DNA from: Bacteroidota bacterium
Lineage (GTDB): Bacteria; Bacteroidota; Bacteroidia; B-17B0; Aurantibacillaceae
Direction: 5' to 3'
Length of the DNA stretch: 64,000 nucleotides
Assembly: GCA_021156365.1 (NCBI GenBank)
Contig: JAJNDK010000009.1
Location: 1-64,000, forward strand
Shown here: piece by piece, positions 35,345-42,765 of the stretch
Layout of the letters: each line of letters opens with the position of its first letter
How positions within the stretch are numbered: position 1 is the first letter of the stretch
The notes under the pieces: model-generated
What the model saw: only the letters and a program-made list of their open reading frames with translations
Databases searched by the model: none
What the model was told of the DNA's origin: nothing
Program-made: the position numbers and the translations under genes

Positions 35345-36502
35345 TCACTTCTTTCTTCTCTTTTTTTCCTTGATGATCAGGGAAAGCTCGCGGCCGGTTT
35401 GTCCTTTTACACTGGTATTCTCCCGTGCGCGGCGGATCAGGTACGGAAGCACATCTTTCACCGGGCCGTAGGGAACATATTTGGCCACATTGTAGCCACT
35501 GAGCGAAAGATTATAGCTGATGTGGTCGCTCATTCCAAGGAGCTGCGAAAAATAGATGCGTTTATCCGCTTTGTCGATCCCTTTGTGAGACATCAGTGAA
35601 AGCAGGTGCAGACTGCTCTTTTCATTATGCGTTCCTGCACACAAAGCCATGTGATCGATGTGCTCGACACAATATTCAAGCGCTTTATTATAATCCCTGT
35701 CCGAATCTTCTTTGGAGTTTTGGATAGGAGACGCATATCCTTTTTCAGCAGCGCGTTTCCGCTCTTTTTCCATATACGCGCCACGCACGAGCTTGGCACC
35801 AACTTTATAATTTTTCGCAATAGCATGTTCCACCGTCGTTCTCAGGAAATCCAGGCGGTCTTTCCTGTAAAGTTGATAGGTATTGTAAACAATAACCATT
35901 TGTTTATTGAAACGTTCCATGTTATCGTCCGCCAGCTGATCGATCGCTGCCTGTATCCAGCTTTCCTCGGCATCGATAAAAACCGGTTTACCTGCTGCCC
36001 AGGCTGCTTCACAAATACGCTCTACCCGCTGCTGCACCCTGTTCCATTCCTTTGTTTCGTCTTCTGTCAGGGATGCGTTCGCACTCACTTTTTCCAGCAG
36101 GGCGAAACGTGCTAATCCTGTAACTTTAAATACACAAAAAGGGATATTCTTGTCGTCCTTCGCTTTCTTTATGGTTTGCAGGGTTTCTTCGAGGCAGTGA
36201 TCAAAATCCGTTTCACTTTCTTTTCCTTCCACGCTGTAATCGAGAATAGTGCCGATATTGTATTTGCCCAGCTCTGCAATGGTTTTGCTGCAGTCATGAA
36301 TATCTTCGCCGCCAACAAATTGTTTGAAGATCGTATTTTTGATCAGGCCCTTGAAACCGATGTTCAGTGCAATGGGTGTAAAAAAGGCCCCGAAATTCAC
36401 GAGGGTAGGATTCCCGATCAGCTTGAATAACTGGTAAGATCTTTTCAGATCCTTATCGCTTTTTGCCTTAAAAGCATTTTCGGTATTGTCGAATGAAACC
36501 AT
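35345..36502 (-). CDS. Proline dehydrogenase
   Basis: A 385-residue enzyme of the stand-alone proline dehydrogenase (PRODH) group. Typical stretches include GAKLVRGAYMEKERKRAA and the flavin-site-like GTHNEKSSLHLL and YNLSLSGYNVAKYVPYGPV. It oxidises proline to pyrroline-5-carboxylate and passes electrons to a quinone. The size fits the shorter bacterial/eukaryotic-like type rather than PutA. It is a single-gene unit. Confidence 0.93.
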   Translation of the reverse strand: MVSFDNTENAFKAKSDKDLKRSYQLFKLIGNPTLVNFGAFFTPIALNIGFKGLIKNTIFKQFVGGEDIHDCSKTIAELGKYNIGTILDYSVEGKESETDFDHCLEETLQTIKKAKDDKNIPFCVFKVTGLARFALLEKVSANASLTEDETKEWNRVQQRVERICEAAWAAGKPVFIDAEESWIQAAIDQLADDNMERFNKQMVIVYNTYQLYRKDRLDFLRTTVEHAIAKNYKVGAKLVRGAYMEKERKRAAEKGYASPIQNSKEDSDRDYNKALEYCVEHIDHMALCAGTHNEKSSLHLLSLMSHKGIDKADKRIYFSQLLGMSDHISYNLSLSGYNVAKYVPYGPVKDVLPYLIRRARENTSVKGQTGRELSLIIKEKKRRKK

Positions 36503-36644
36503 AGATAAATAAGAGGGACAAATATACTGCTCAAAACCGAAGAAACCGCATAGGACGGAAAGGTTTTATTGAACCATATAAGTCCTATAAGAATTGCCAC
36601 TTAAAGCCTCTTCCATATAAACCTCTGTGGCCTTTGCGTAAAAC

Positions 36645-36677
36645 TTTGCGGTCTTTGCGGTTAAATCCTTACTTTTG
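36645..36677 (+). promoter_or_regulatory. aroB promoter within CTTTGCG repeats
   Basis: TTTG (36645-36648), 21-bp spacer and TACTTTTG (36670-36677) fit the Bacteroidota consensus. The ATG of aroB follows only 5 bp after the -7 box, which implies a leaderless message. The -33 part lies in a stretch with three CTTTGCG copies. Confidence 0.65.
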
Positions 36678-36682
36678 ATACA

Positions 36683-37744
36683 ATGGCAAAAAACGCAATC
36701 ATAGCAGGCGACTACAGCATTTTTTTCGAGGATCGTCCCTTTGCGGCGCTGAAGGCCTTTTTGAAAAAGAACCCTTTCTCTCAACGATTCATTCTTACAG
36801 ATACCAATGTAAAAAAACACTGCCTTCCGCTGCTTCTGGCAAGTGTGCCGGAACTGAAGAGTGCTGATGTTATAGTTGTAAAAGCTGGCGAGATGCACAA
36901 AGACCTCGGAAGCTGCGGCCTCGTGTGGGATGCACTTACCAAAAGCAATGCCGACCGCAATGCTTTACTTATCAACCTGGGTGGCGGTGTGGTAAGCGAC
37001 TTAGGTGGTTTCTGCGCTTCGGTCTACAAACGCGGCATTGCTTTCATCAACCTGCCTACTACCCTGCTGGCTATGGCAGATGCATCGGTGGGCGGAAAAA
37101 CAGGCATCGATTATCATTCTTTCAAAAATCATATCGGCAGCTTTTGTGATCCGCAGGCCGTTTTTATTTACGATGGCTTTTGTGAAACACAAAGCAGCCG
37201 TGAATTTACCAATGGGCTGGCAGAAGTAGTAAAGGCGGGCTTCATTGCAGATAAAGAGTTGGTAGAAAAACTGACACAGCCGGAAACGGAGCTCCGGGAG
37301 CTGATCCGGAACGCGGTTGTGATCAAAAACACGATCGTGCAGAAAGATCCGAAAGAAAAGAACATCCGGAAGATCCTCAATTTCGGGCATACCATCGGCC
37401 ATGCACTCGAAAGCTTTTACCTGGATAAAAAAGGAAAACAGCTCCTGCACGGAGAAGCGATCGCTATCGGTATGATCTGTGAGTCCTGGATCGCATGGCA
37501 ATTGGGCCTGATGAAAGAAAAAGAATTTGAATTTGTGAAAGCATCCATCCGCCTTTTATTCAAAAAGGTGCGGATCGATAAAAAAGAGCTGCCTGCCATT
37601 GCCCGGCTTGCACAACAGGATAAGAAAAACAGGAACGGAAGCATTCGTCTGGCCCTGATCGGAAAACCCGGAAAACCATTGGTGGATGTGGAATGCAACG
37701 AAGCACTCCTCAAGAGATCCTTACAGTATTATACAACTACCTGA
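36683..37744 (+). CDS. aroB: 3-dehydroquinate synthase
   Basis: A 353-residue enzyme of the shikimate pathway that turns DAHP into 3-dehydroquinate. Conserved stretches include LGGGVVSDLGGFCASVYKRGI (NAD site), LLAMADASVGGKTGID and the metal-site histidines in FGHTIGHALE and LLHGEAIAIGM. No other aro genes are nearby. It faces the small secreted-protein genes on the other strand. Confidence 0.96.
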   Translation: MAKNAIIAGDYSIFFEDRPFAALKAFLKKNPFSQRFILTDTNVKKHCLPLLLASVPELKSADVIVVKAGEMHKDLGSCGLVWDALTKSNADRNALLINLGGGVVSDLGGFCASVYKRGIAFINLPTTLLAMADASVGGKTGIDYHSFKNHIGSFCDPQAVFIYDGFCETQSSREFTNGLAEVVKAGFIADKELVEKLTQPETELRELIRNAVVIKNTIVQKDPKEKNIRKILNFGHTIGHALESFYLDKKGKQLLHGEAIAIGMICESWIAWQLGLMKEKEFEFVKASIRLLFKKVRIDKKELPAIARLAQQDKKNRNGSIRLALIGKPGKPLVDVECNEALLKRSLQYYTTT

Positions 37745-37749
37745 ACCGG

Positions 37750-38094
37750 TCAGAATTTCCCCTGCGCTTTGCTTTTGGCTTTGTAGGTCCTGATATCCGT
37801 AAGATTCACTTCCTTCTGTACATCGCAGGGCGAATCGGTGATCTCCTTTGCACCATCGTACATCACTAATACTTTGGTATCATAATGTTGGAATTTTTTC
37901 GGCAGGTTGGTAGGTCGGATCAGCTGTCCGTCGCTCAAACGGAGCAGGTAGCCGCAGTTGTTGTTGCCGATCGTTACCATTGCTTCCACATACGATCCAC
38001 CCGGATCAGTTTTGTGTGTTTTGCCTTTATCTCTATCAAGGGCCAAAACAGCGAGGGAAGCGAAGAAGAAAGAAAAGAGAAATAAACGACGCAT
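37750..38094 (-). CDS. Small secreted protein, paralogue A
   Basis: A 114-residue exported protein: N-terminal hydrophobic signal, then a charged linker and a conserved 75-residue core (CGYLLRLSDGQLIRPTNLPKKF, SPCDVQKEV). It is about half identical in the core to the adjacent gene at 38252, so the two arose by tandem duplication. The two core cysteines are shared. The family is not named; structure is likely a small beta barrel. Confidence 0.75.
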   Translation of the reverse strand: MRRLFLFSFFFASLAVLALDRDKGKTHKTDPGGSYVEAMVTIGNNNCGYLLRLSDGQLIRPTNLPKKFQHYDTKVLVMYDGAKEITDSPCDVQKEVNLTDIRTYKAKSKAQGKF

Positions 38095-38251
38095 AGTCTT
38101 TAATTTTCGGCAAAAGTAGATATAGTTTCGACTAACTATAAAACTCTTATTCTTAAAATAACTTAATTTTTACAAACTGCATTGTTGACAGCGATCGGAG
38201 AAACGCCTGTATCACCAGTAAAAAAGCCTGTTTCGGGGAAATCAGAATTTA

Positions 38252-38614
38252 TCAGTATTTCCCATGCGATCCCGGTTTCAGCCTGTAGGGCTTTATCGAC
38301 GCAATGTGTACTTCTTTTCGCACATCGCAGGGAGAATTCCGTACATCCGTTACTTCATCGAGTACAAGGACGACTTTTTCGCCGGGGGTGCAGAATTTTT
38401 TCGGGAGGTTGACCGGATGGATCAGCTGCCCGTCGTTGAGGCGCAGCAGGAATCCGCATCCGTAATTACCTGTGGTGACAATCGCTTCCACAGCAGCTGT
38501 TTGGGGTCCGGGAGCCGGATTGCCGCGAAGCTTCGCGATCGGTTCTTTGCCTTTTGCGATCGGAAATGCAGAAAGGGATACTATGAGAAAGGAAAAAAGA
38601 AATGATCGGTACAT
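38252..38614 (-). CDS. Small secreted protein, paralogue B
   Basis: A 120-residue exported protein with a signal peptide, a linker and a core matching its neighbour (CGFLLRLNDGQLIHPVNLPKKF, SPCDVRKEV). Part of the linker (PIAKLRG) is encoded by a TCGCGA-type palindrome at 38524-38537 that is absent from the paralogue. The 157-bp spacer between the pair has no terminator hairpin that I can see. Confidence 0.75.
   Translation of the reverse strand: MYRSFLFSFLIVSLSAFPIAKGKEPIAKLRGNPAPGPQTAAVEAIVTTGNYGCGFLLRLNDGQLIHPVNLPKKFCTPGEKVVLVLDEVTDVRNSPCDVRKEVHIASIKPYRLKPGSHGKY
38524..38537. repeat. Palindrome CGCGAAGCTTCGCG inside a gene
   Basis: A perfect 14-bp palindrome that encodes part of the linker of paralogue B. 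It belongs to the family seen at 24916 and 38704. Confidence 0.8.
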
Positions 38615-38703
38615 GATTTCAAAGTATTAATAGTAAGTAGGAATTGTGAAATTTTCACAGGCCTTTGTACACTACTACTTCAATACGCATGCCAGCATAC
38701 CTA

Positions 38704-38793
38704 TCGCGAGGCTTCGCGACGGGTTGTTTTTTACTCACTTGTAAATACGCATCCCAAACTTATATGGTTTATGCATCCCGATAACTATCGGGG
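38704..38793. repeat. Two spacer palindromes upstream of cdsA
   Basis: TCGCGAGGCTTCGCGA (38704-38719) is the exact reverse complement of the copy at 24916. TCCCGATAACTATCGGGG (38776-38793) is a variant of the 18-bp element at 18304. Both lie in the 259-bp spacer 38615-38873. Confidence 0.8.
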
Positions 38794-38836
38794 TTTAGCT
38801 ATTTAACGAGATGTTCTTACATCTTGCGTCTCTGTC

Positions 38837-38866
38837 TTGGCGCTTATCTCTTAATTTGTATCTTTG
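38837..38866 (+). promoter_or_regulatory. cdsA promoter: TTG, 19-bp spacer, TATCTTTG
   Basis: TTG at 38837-38839 and TATCTTTG at 38859-38866 fit the consensus exactly. The ATG of cdsA starts 7 bp after the -7 box, so transcription would begin at or beside the start codon. Confidence 0.7.
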
Positions 38867-38873
38867 ATCCCCT

Positions 38874-39776
38874 ATGGCGTTCGATTCTAAAAAATTCTTA
38901 ATTCGTACAGGTAGTGCTGCTGTTTTTGTTGTTGTATTACTCGGTTGCATATTTTGGAATTACTACTCGTTCAGTTTGCTGTTTTTTGTTGTTTCCATGT
39001 GGGGATTACATGAGTTTTATAAGCTGATGGAAATAAACGGGAACAAGCCACAACGCTTTGTAGGATTTGCCGTAGGTGGGCTCGGTTACCTGTTCACATT
39101 TATTACAACTACACATTCACAGATCGTATATCAGTATTTCGAGAATCCACATAATACCTTTTATGCCCTGCTTCATCATCTTCCGGAGTTGATGATCGCA
39201 GCAATGATCCTCCTCTGCTTTCTATCTCCATTGATCGAACTCTTCCGGAATAAAGAAAAACCCTTTGAAAATCTTTCCATCACGTTTTTTGGAATAGCCT
39301 ACGTCGTTTTGCCAATGGTGCTGTTAAACATGATTTCTACTACATCGCATTCAAATATCACTTTTTCTGTTACCTATTACAAACCTACTTTTATCCTTTC
39401 CATCTTTTTGCTGATCTGGAGCAACGATACCTTCGCTTATCTCTGTGGCAGCTTCATAGGCAAAAACAAAATGTTCGAACGCATATCTCCCGGCAAAACC
39501 TGGGAAGGAACGATTGGTGGAGGAATTCTCACCATTGCTGTATCCTTCCTTATCTGGAAGCTCTTCGGATTATTGCAGCTCCAGGACTGGATCATCATCT
39601 CCGTTATCGTTGTTATTTTCGGCACTTTGGGAGACTTAGTGGAGTCGATGCTGAAGCGAAGTGTGGATGTAAAAGACTCCGGAAAGATCATGCCCGGGCA
39701 TGGCGGAATTCTTGACCGTTTCGACAGTTTGATCATGGTTGCTCCTTTCGTGTTTTTATACCTCATTTTGAAGTAA
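38874..39776 (+). CDS. cdsA: Phosphatidate cytidylyltransferase
   Basis: A 300-residue membrane enzyme with about seven to eight hydrophobic segments. The CDS signature is visible at the C-terminal end (GDLVESMLKRSVDVKDSGKIMPGHGGILDRFDSL region), with an earlier SPGKTWEGTIGG. It makes CDP-diacylglycerol from phosphatidate and CTP for phospholipid synthesis. It has its own promoter and is followed by a separate dehydrogenase gene. Confidence 0.95.
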   Translation: MAFDSKKFLIRTGSAAVFVVVLLGCIFWNYYSFSLLFFVVSMWGLHEFYKLMEINGNKPQRFVGFAVGGLGYLFTFITTTHSQIVYQYFENPHNTFYALLHHLPELMIAAMILLCFLSPLIELFRNKEKPFENLSITFFGIAYVVLPMVLLNMISTTSHSNITFSVTYYKPTFILSIFLLIWSNDTFAYLCGSFIGKNKMFERISPGKTWEGTIGGGILTIAVSFLIWKLFGLLQLQDWIIISVIVVIFGTLGDLVESMLKRSVDVKDSGKIMPGHGGILDRFDSLIMVAPFVFLYLILK

Positions 39777-39902
39777 ATAAAACACGTATCTGACTATCGT
39801 TTCCCGCTGTTTATCTATAAATTTCCGCTTGTTTTAATAAATTGTTACCTTTGTCGGCTGAATTCTGTAACTAGCTTAATACAAACTAAATACATAAATT
39901 AT

Positions 39903-41177
39903 ATGAGTGCACAAATTGCAAATTCTCCTGCTGAACACGATAGTATGTTTGAATCGGTATTGGCGCGTCTGGATGTAGCGGCAAAAACGATGAATTTGGA
40001 TGAGAACGTTAACAAGATATTGAGAAACCCTTCCCGCCTTGTAAAAGTTAGCCTTCCGGTGATGATGGATAATGGTAAAGTAGAAGTTTTTGAAGGATAC
40101 CGTTGCATTCATTCCACTATACTCGGCCCTTCGAAAGGTGGTATCCGTTATGCAATGGATGTGAACCAGGATGAAGTAATGGCACTCTCTGCATGGATGA
40201 GCTTTAAATGTGCGGTAGCTAACCTTCCTTACGGTGGTGGCAAAGGCGGTATCAAATGTGATCCGCGTAAAATGAGCGTTGGTGAGCTGGAGCGTTTAAC
40301 ACGTGCCTACACACGCGCAATGAAAGATGTTTTTGGTGTGGATAAAGATATTCCCGCTCCCGATATGGGAACCAGCGGAAGAGAAATGGCATGGATCCTC
40401 GATGAGTTCAACAAGATCCAGGGAGAAAGCTGCCCGGGTGTTATCACCGGAAAACCGATCGTTATCGGCGGTTCGTTGGGACGTGATGCTGCAACAGGCC
40501 GTGGTGTAATGATCAACACACTCTGCGCGCTGAAAAAACTGAACAAAGATCCTAAAAAAACCACTGCTTCTGTTCAGGGCTTTGGTAACGTAGGCTCACA
40601 TGCAGCACGTCTGTTGGCTGAGCAGGGCATTACCATCGTTGCGATCGGTGACCATACCGGATCGTTCTTCAACGAAAAGGGAATTGACATCAAAGCTGCT
40701 TTGGAATATGTAAAAAACAATAACAACACACTCAAAGGTTTCAAAGGTGCGGTAGAAATTACCAGCGCTGAACTGCTGACCGCTAAATGTGATGTACTCG
40801 TTCCGGCTGCATTGCAGAATGTGATCACGGAAGAGATCGCAGCAGGCATCCAGGCTACGCTGATCGTGGAAGGCGCTAACGGCCCTACCACTCCTGAAGC
40901 GGATCCGATCCTGAAAGAAAAAAATATTTTAGTGGTTCCGGATATCCTTGCCAACTCAGGTGGTGTAACGGTTTCTTATTTCGAGTGGGTACAGAACAAA
41001 ATGGGTTACTACTGGAGCGAGAAAGAAGTGAATGAAAAACACGATGCCAACATGGAGATCGCATTTGAAGAAGTGTGGAACAATACACAAGCCTACAAAT
41101 CCACGATGCGTATCGGTGCATACATCACTGCACTGAAAAAGATCGAGCAGGGTGTGAAGCTGAAAGGAAACTATTGA
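39903..41177 (+). CDS. Glu/Leu/Phe/Val dehydrogenase
   Basis: A 424-residue enzyme of the amino acid dehydrogenase family. The catalytic lysine region is PYGGGKGGIKCDPRKMS, a catalytic aspartate lies in PAPDMGTSGREMAW, and the NAD(P) fold shows VQGFGNVGSHAA. Length and motifs fit bacterial glutamate dehydrogenases (hexameric short type), but leucine or phenylalanine use cannot be excluded. A TACCTTTG box (39846-39853) precedes it. A strong terminator follows. Confidence 0.93.
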   Translation: MSAQIANSPAEHDSMFESVLARLDVAAKTMNLDENVNKILRNPSRLVKVSLPVMMDNGKVEVFEGYRCIHSTILGPSKGGIRYAMDVNQDEVMALSAWMSFKCAVANLPYGGGKGGIKCDPRKMSVGELERLTRAYTRAMKDVFGVDKDIPAPDMGTSGREMAWILDEFNKIQGESCPGVITGKPIVIGGSLGRDAATGRGVMINTLCALKKLNKDPKKTTASVQGFGNVGSHAARLLAEQGITIVAIGDHTGSFFNEKGIDIKAALEYVKNNNNTLKGFKGAVEITSAELLTAKCDVLVPAALQNVITEEIAAGIQATLIVEGANGPTTPEADPILKEKNILVVPDILANSGGVTVSYFEWVQNKMGYYWSEKEVNEKHDANMEIAFEEVWNNTQAYKSTMRIGAYITALKKIEQGVKLKGNY

Positions 41178-41195
41178 TCCCTTATCATACTAATT

Positions 41196-41235
41196 AAAAA
41201 AGCCTCGTTCTTCAAAGAGATCGGGGCTTTTTTTT
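41196..41235 (+). terminator. Rho-independent terminator
   Basis: AAAAAAGCCTCG pairs with CGGGGCTTTTTT around a loop that can itself pair (TTCTT/AAGA). It follows the dehydrogenase by about 20 bp. Confidence 0.85.
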
Positions 41236-41280
41236 AACTGCAAAATCCGTACATTTACTTAGCATTTAAAACCAAACACT

Positions 41281-41448
41281 ATGTTCAGACTTTATATCCC
41301 AATCGCGTTTGTACTTGTATTCGCCGCATGGATCCTCTACAGGTTCCTGATCAAAAAAGATCTGAAACAGCAGTTGAATTCTTTATCTGTCGGTTTATTT
41401 TTCACCGGCGTCTGGGCGGTGATCTACATAGCTCTTTTAAGAGACTAA
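41281..41448 (+). CDS. 55-residue two-helix membrane protein
   Basis: A short gene starting at an ATG 46 bp after the preceding terminator. The product begins MFRLYIPIAFVLVF, has one hydrophobic helix, a charged turn (RFLIKKDLKQQ) and a second helix (VGLFFTGVWAVIYIALL), then ends in RD. The pattern and in-frame context support a real small membrane protein; no family is recognised. TACATTTA lies upstream in place of a -7 box. Confidence 0.6.
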   Translation: MFRLYIPIAFVLVFAAWILYRFLIKKDLKQQLNSLSVGLFFTGVWAVIYIALLRD

Positions 41449-41471
41449 GAAAATAGCCTCGTATTCCATAT

Positions 41472-41855
41472 TCAATGATCAGGATGGCAGGTATCCCTGG
41501 TAGAGACGGTCTTTCCATTCTTCACATTCAGATCAACGTACTCCCTATCGTTTATATGTACACGCAGAACCTGTTTCTTTTCTATTATGCGGAGCTCCAT
41601 GCAGGTAACCCACACATTCCTGTCACCAAACATAAGAATAGAACGCGTCCATCTTTTCTTTCCTGCTCTCCAGGCGGTGATCTGCGTTTTAGCTTCAGTA
41701 AGAATAAAAAAACTGTTTTTATCCGAGGGATGCCTTATGGTATCCGAACAGCAGGAACAACCAAATATTCTCCTGAACTTTGGAACCACCGAATCCTGCT
41801 GGGCAAAGCAGATCGCAGTGATAGTTAAAAAAAGGACAAGAAGAAAACCCCGCAT
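41472..41855 (-). CDS. Small secreted protein
   Basis: A 127-residue protein with a signal peptide ending near CFAQQ and a mature part with four cysteines (GCSCC, TCMEL, DTCHP). No family is recognised. The paired cysteines suggest disulfides or metal binding. It starts 4 bp after the outer-membrane protein gene at 41860 and is likely cotranscribed with it. Confidence 0.65.
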   Translation of the reverse strand: MRGFLLVLFLTITAICFAQQDSVVPKFRRIFGCSCCSDTIRHPSDKNSFFILTEAKTQITAWRAGKKRWTRSILMFGDRNVWVTCMELRIIEKKQVLRVHINDREYVDLNVKNGKTVSTRDTCHPDH

Positions 41856-41859
41856 CGGA

Positions 41860-42609
41860 TCAATTTATATAAAACTCCTTTGTACGCCTGTATAAAGGCA
41901 GGATCCAGCCGGCACGGAAACCCACCTGCATATCGAGGCGCTGTGCTTTATCGCTGGCCATGGTGTCGTATTGGTAGCCGCGGAGACCTTTGGTAAGTCC
42001 CTCGTTGCATTCGAAACCGGCATAGAAATTCGCCAGCCTGTTCTCACTCAAAAATAAGTAGCCGACAAACTGCGTGAAGGCAAGACCGCCCGAAAGCCGG
42101 TCATACCCCTTTTTCAGGTCGCCACGTAGTTGCGGTATGTTTTTTCCCACATCATAAATATTCACTTTGTGCTGCATATAACCTACACCAACCATCACAA
42201 GTGGTCCGCAGTTCTTGTTCGGGTTCCAGAACGGAAGTATTTTTCCGAAGGTAGCGTAGAAGTTCAGTCCGCGCTCATTGATCCGCAAGCGGCCCGGTGC
42301 ACCGTCGTTGGCCGTGATCGTTCCTTCCGGTGTTTCGAGGTTAGATACCGTATTTTCCTTCACTTTTTTGCCGAAAAAATAGCTTCCTTCGAGGCCAAAG
42401 ATCCAGTTCTTCCGGGTTTTGAACATTACCGGGATACCGGCGCTCATCGTATTTCCATAGCGCTGCTGCAGATCGCCCATCGCCAGCTGAGCGGAGAGGT
42501 GAAGTCCCGTAAGCGGGATCGCATAACAGGAATCTTTCAGGTTCTGGCTTTTCCCTGTCAAACAAACGATTACACAGCACCAGAGTGCCGTTACTTTTAT
42601 CCACTTCAT
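41860..42609 (-). CDS. Outer-membrane beta-barrel protein
   Basis: A 249-residue protein with a signal peptide (KWIKVTALWCC...GKSQ) and alternating hydrophobic strands ending in a terminal strand rich in aromatic residues (FYIN). Repeated GxNFYATFGK, GVGYMQHK and YLFLSENRLANFYAGF strands suit a small beta barrel of porin-like type. The ligand is unknown. It is transcribed with the small secreted protein downstream; the E1 gene is divergent. Confidence 0.75.
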   Translation of the reverse strand: MKWIKVTALWCCVIVCLTGKSQNLKDSCYAIPLTGLHLSAQLAMGDLQQRYGNTMSAGIPVMFKTRKNWIFGLEGSYFFGKKVKENTVSNLETPEGTITANDGAPGRLRINERGLNFYATFGKILPFWNPNKNCGPLVMVGVGYMQHKVNIYDVGKNIPQLRGDLKKGYDRLSGGLAFTQFVGYLFLSENRLANFYAGFECNEGLTKGLRGYQYDTMASDKAQRLDMQVGFRAGWILPLYRRTKEFYIN

Positions 42610-42765
42610 GCTGCTAAGATAGTGTTTTTGTCAATTAATTTTTTTAGGTTTGTGAGTCCCGTCGCATCGTTGTTTTTCGCGATCCGTACCGGGATGATAT
42701 TTCAACGAATACAAGCGTTTTATATTGTATACAGGTTCTTAATTTTACCGGAATATTCTCAAAAA

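Noticed and set aside
42130-42765. N-terminal extension of the E1 gene to 910 residues
   Set aside because: The extension lies antisense to the outer-membrane protein gene and does not look like protein; the family length fits the ATG at 42766.
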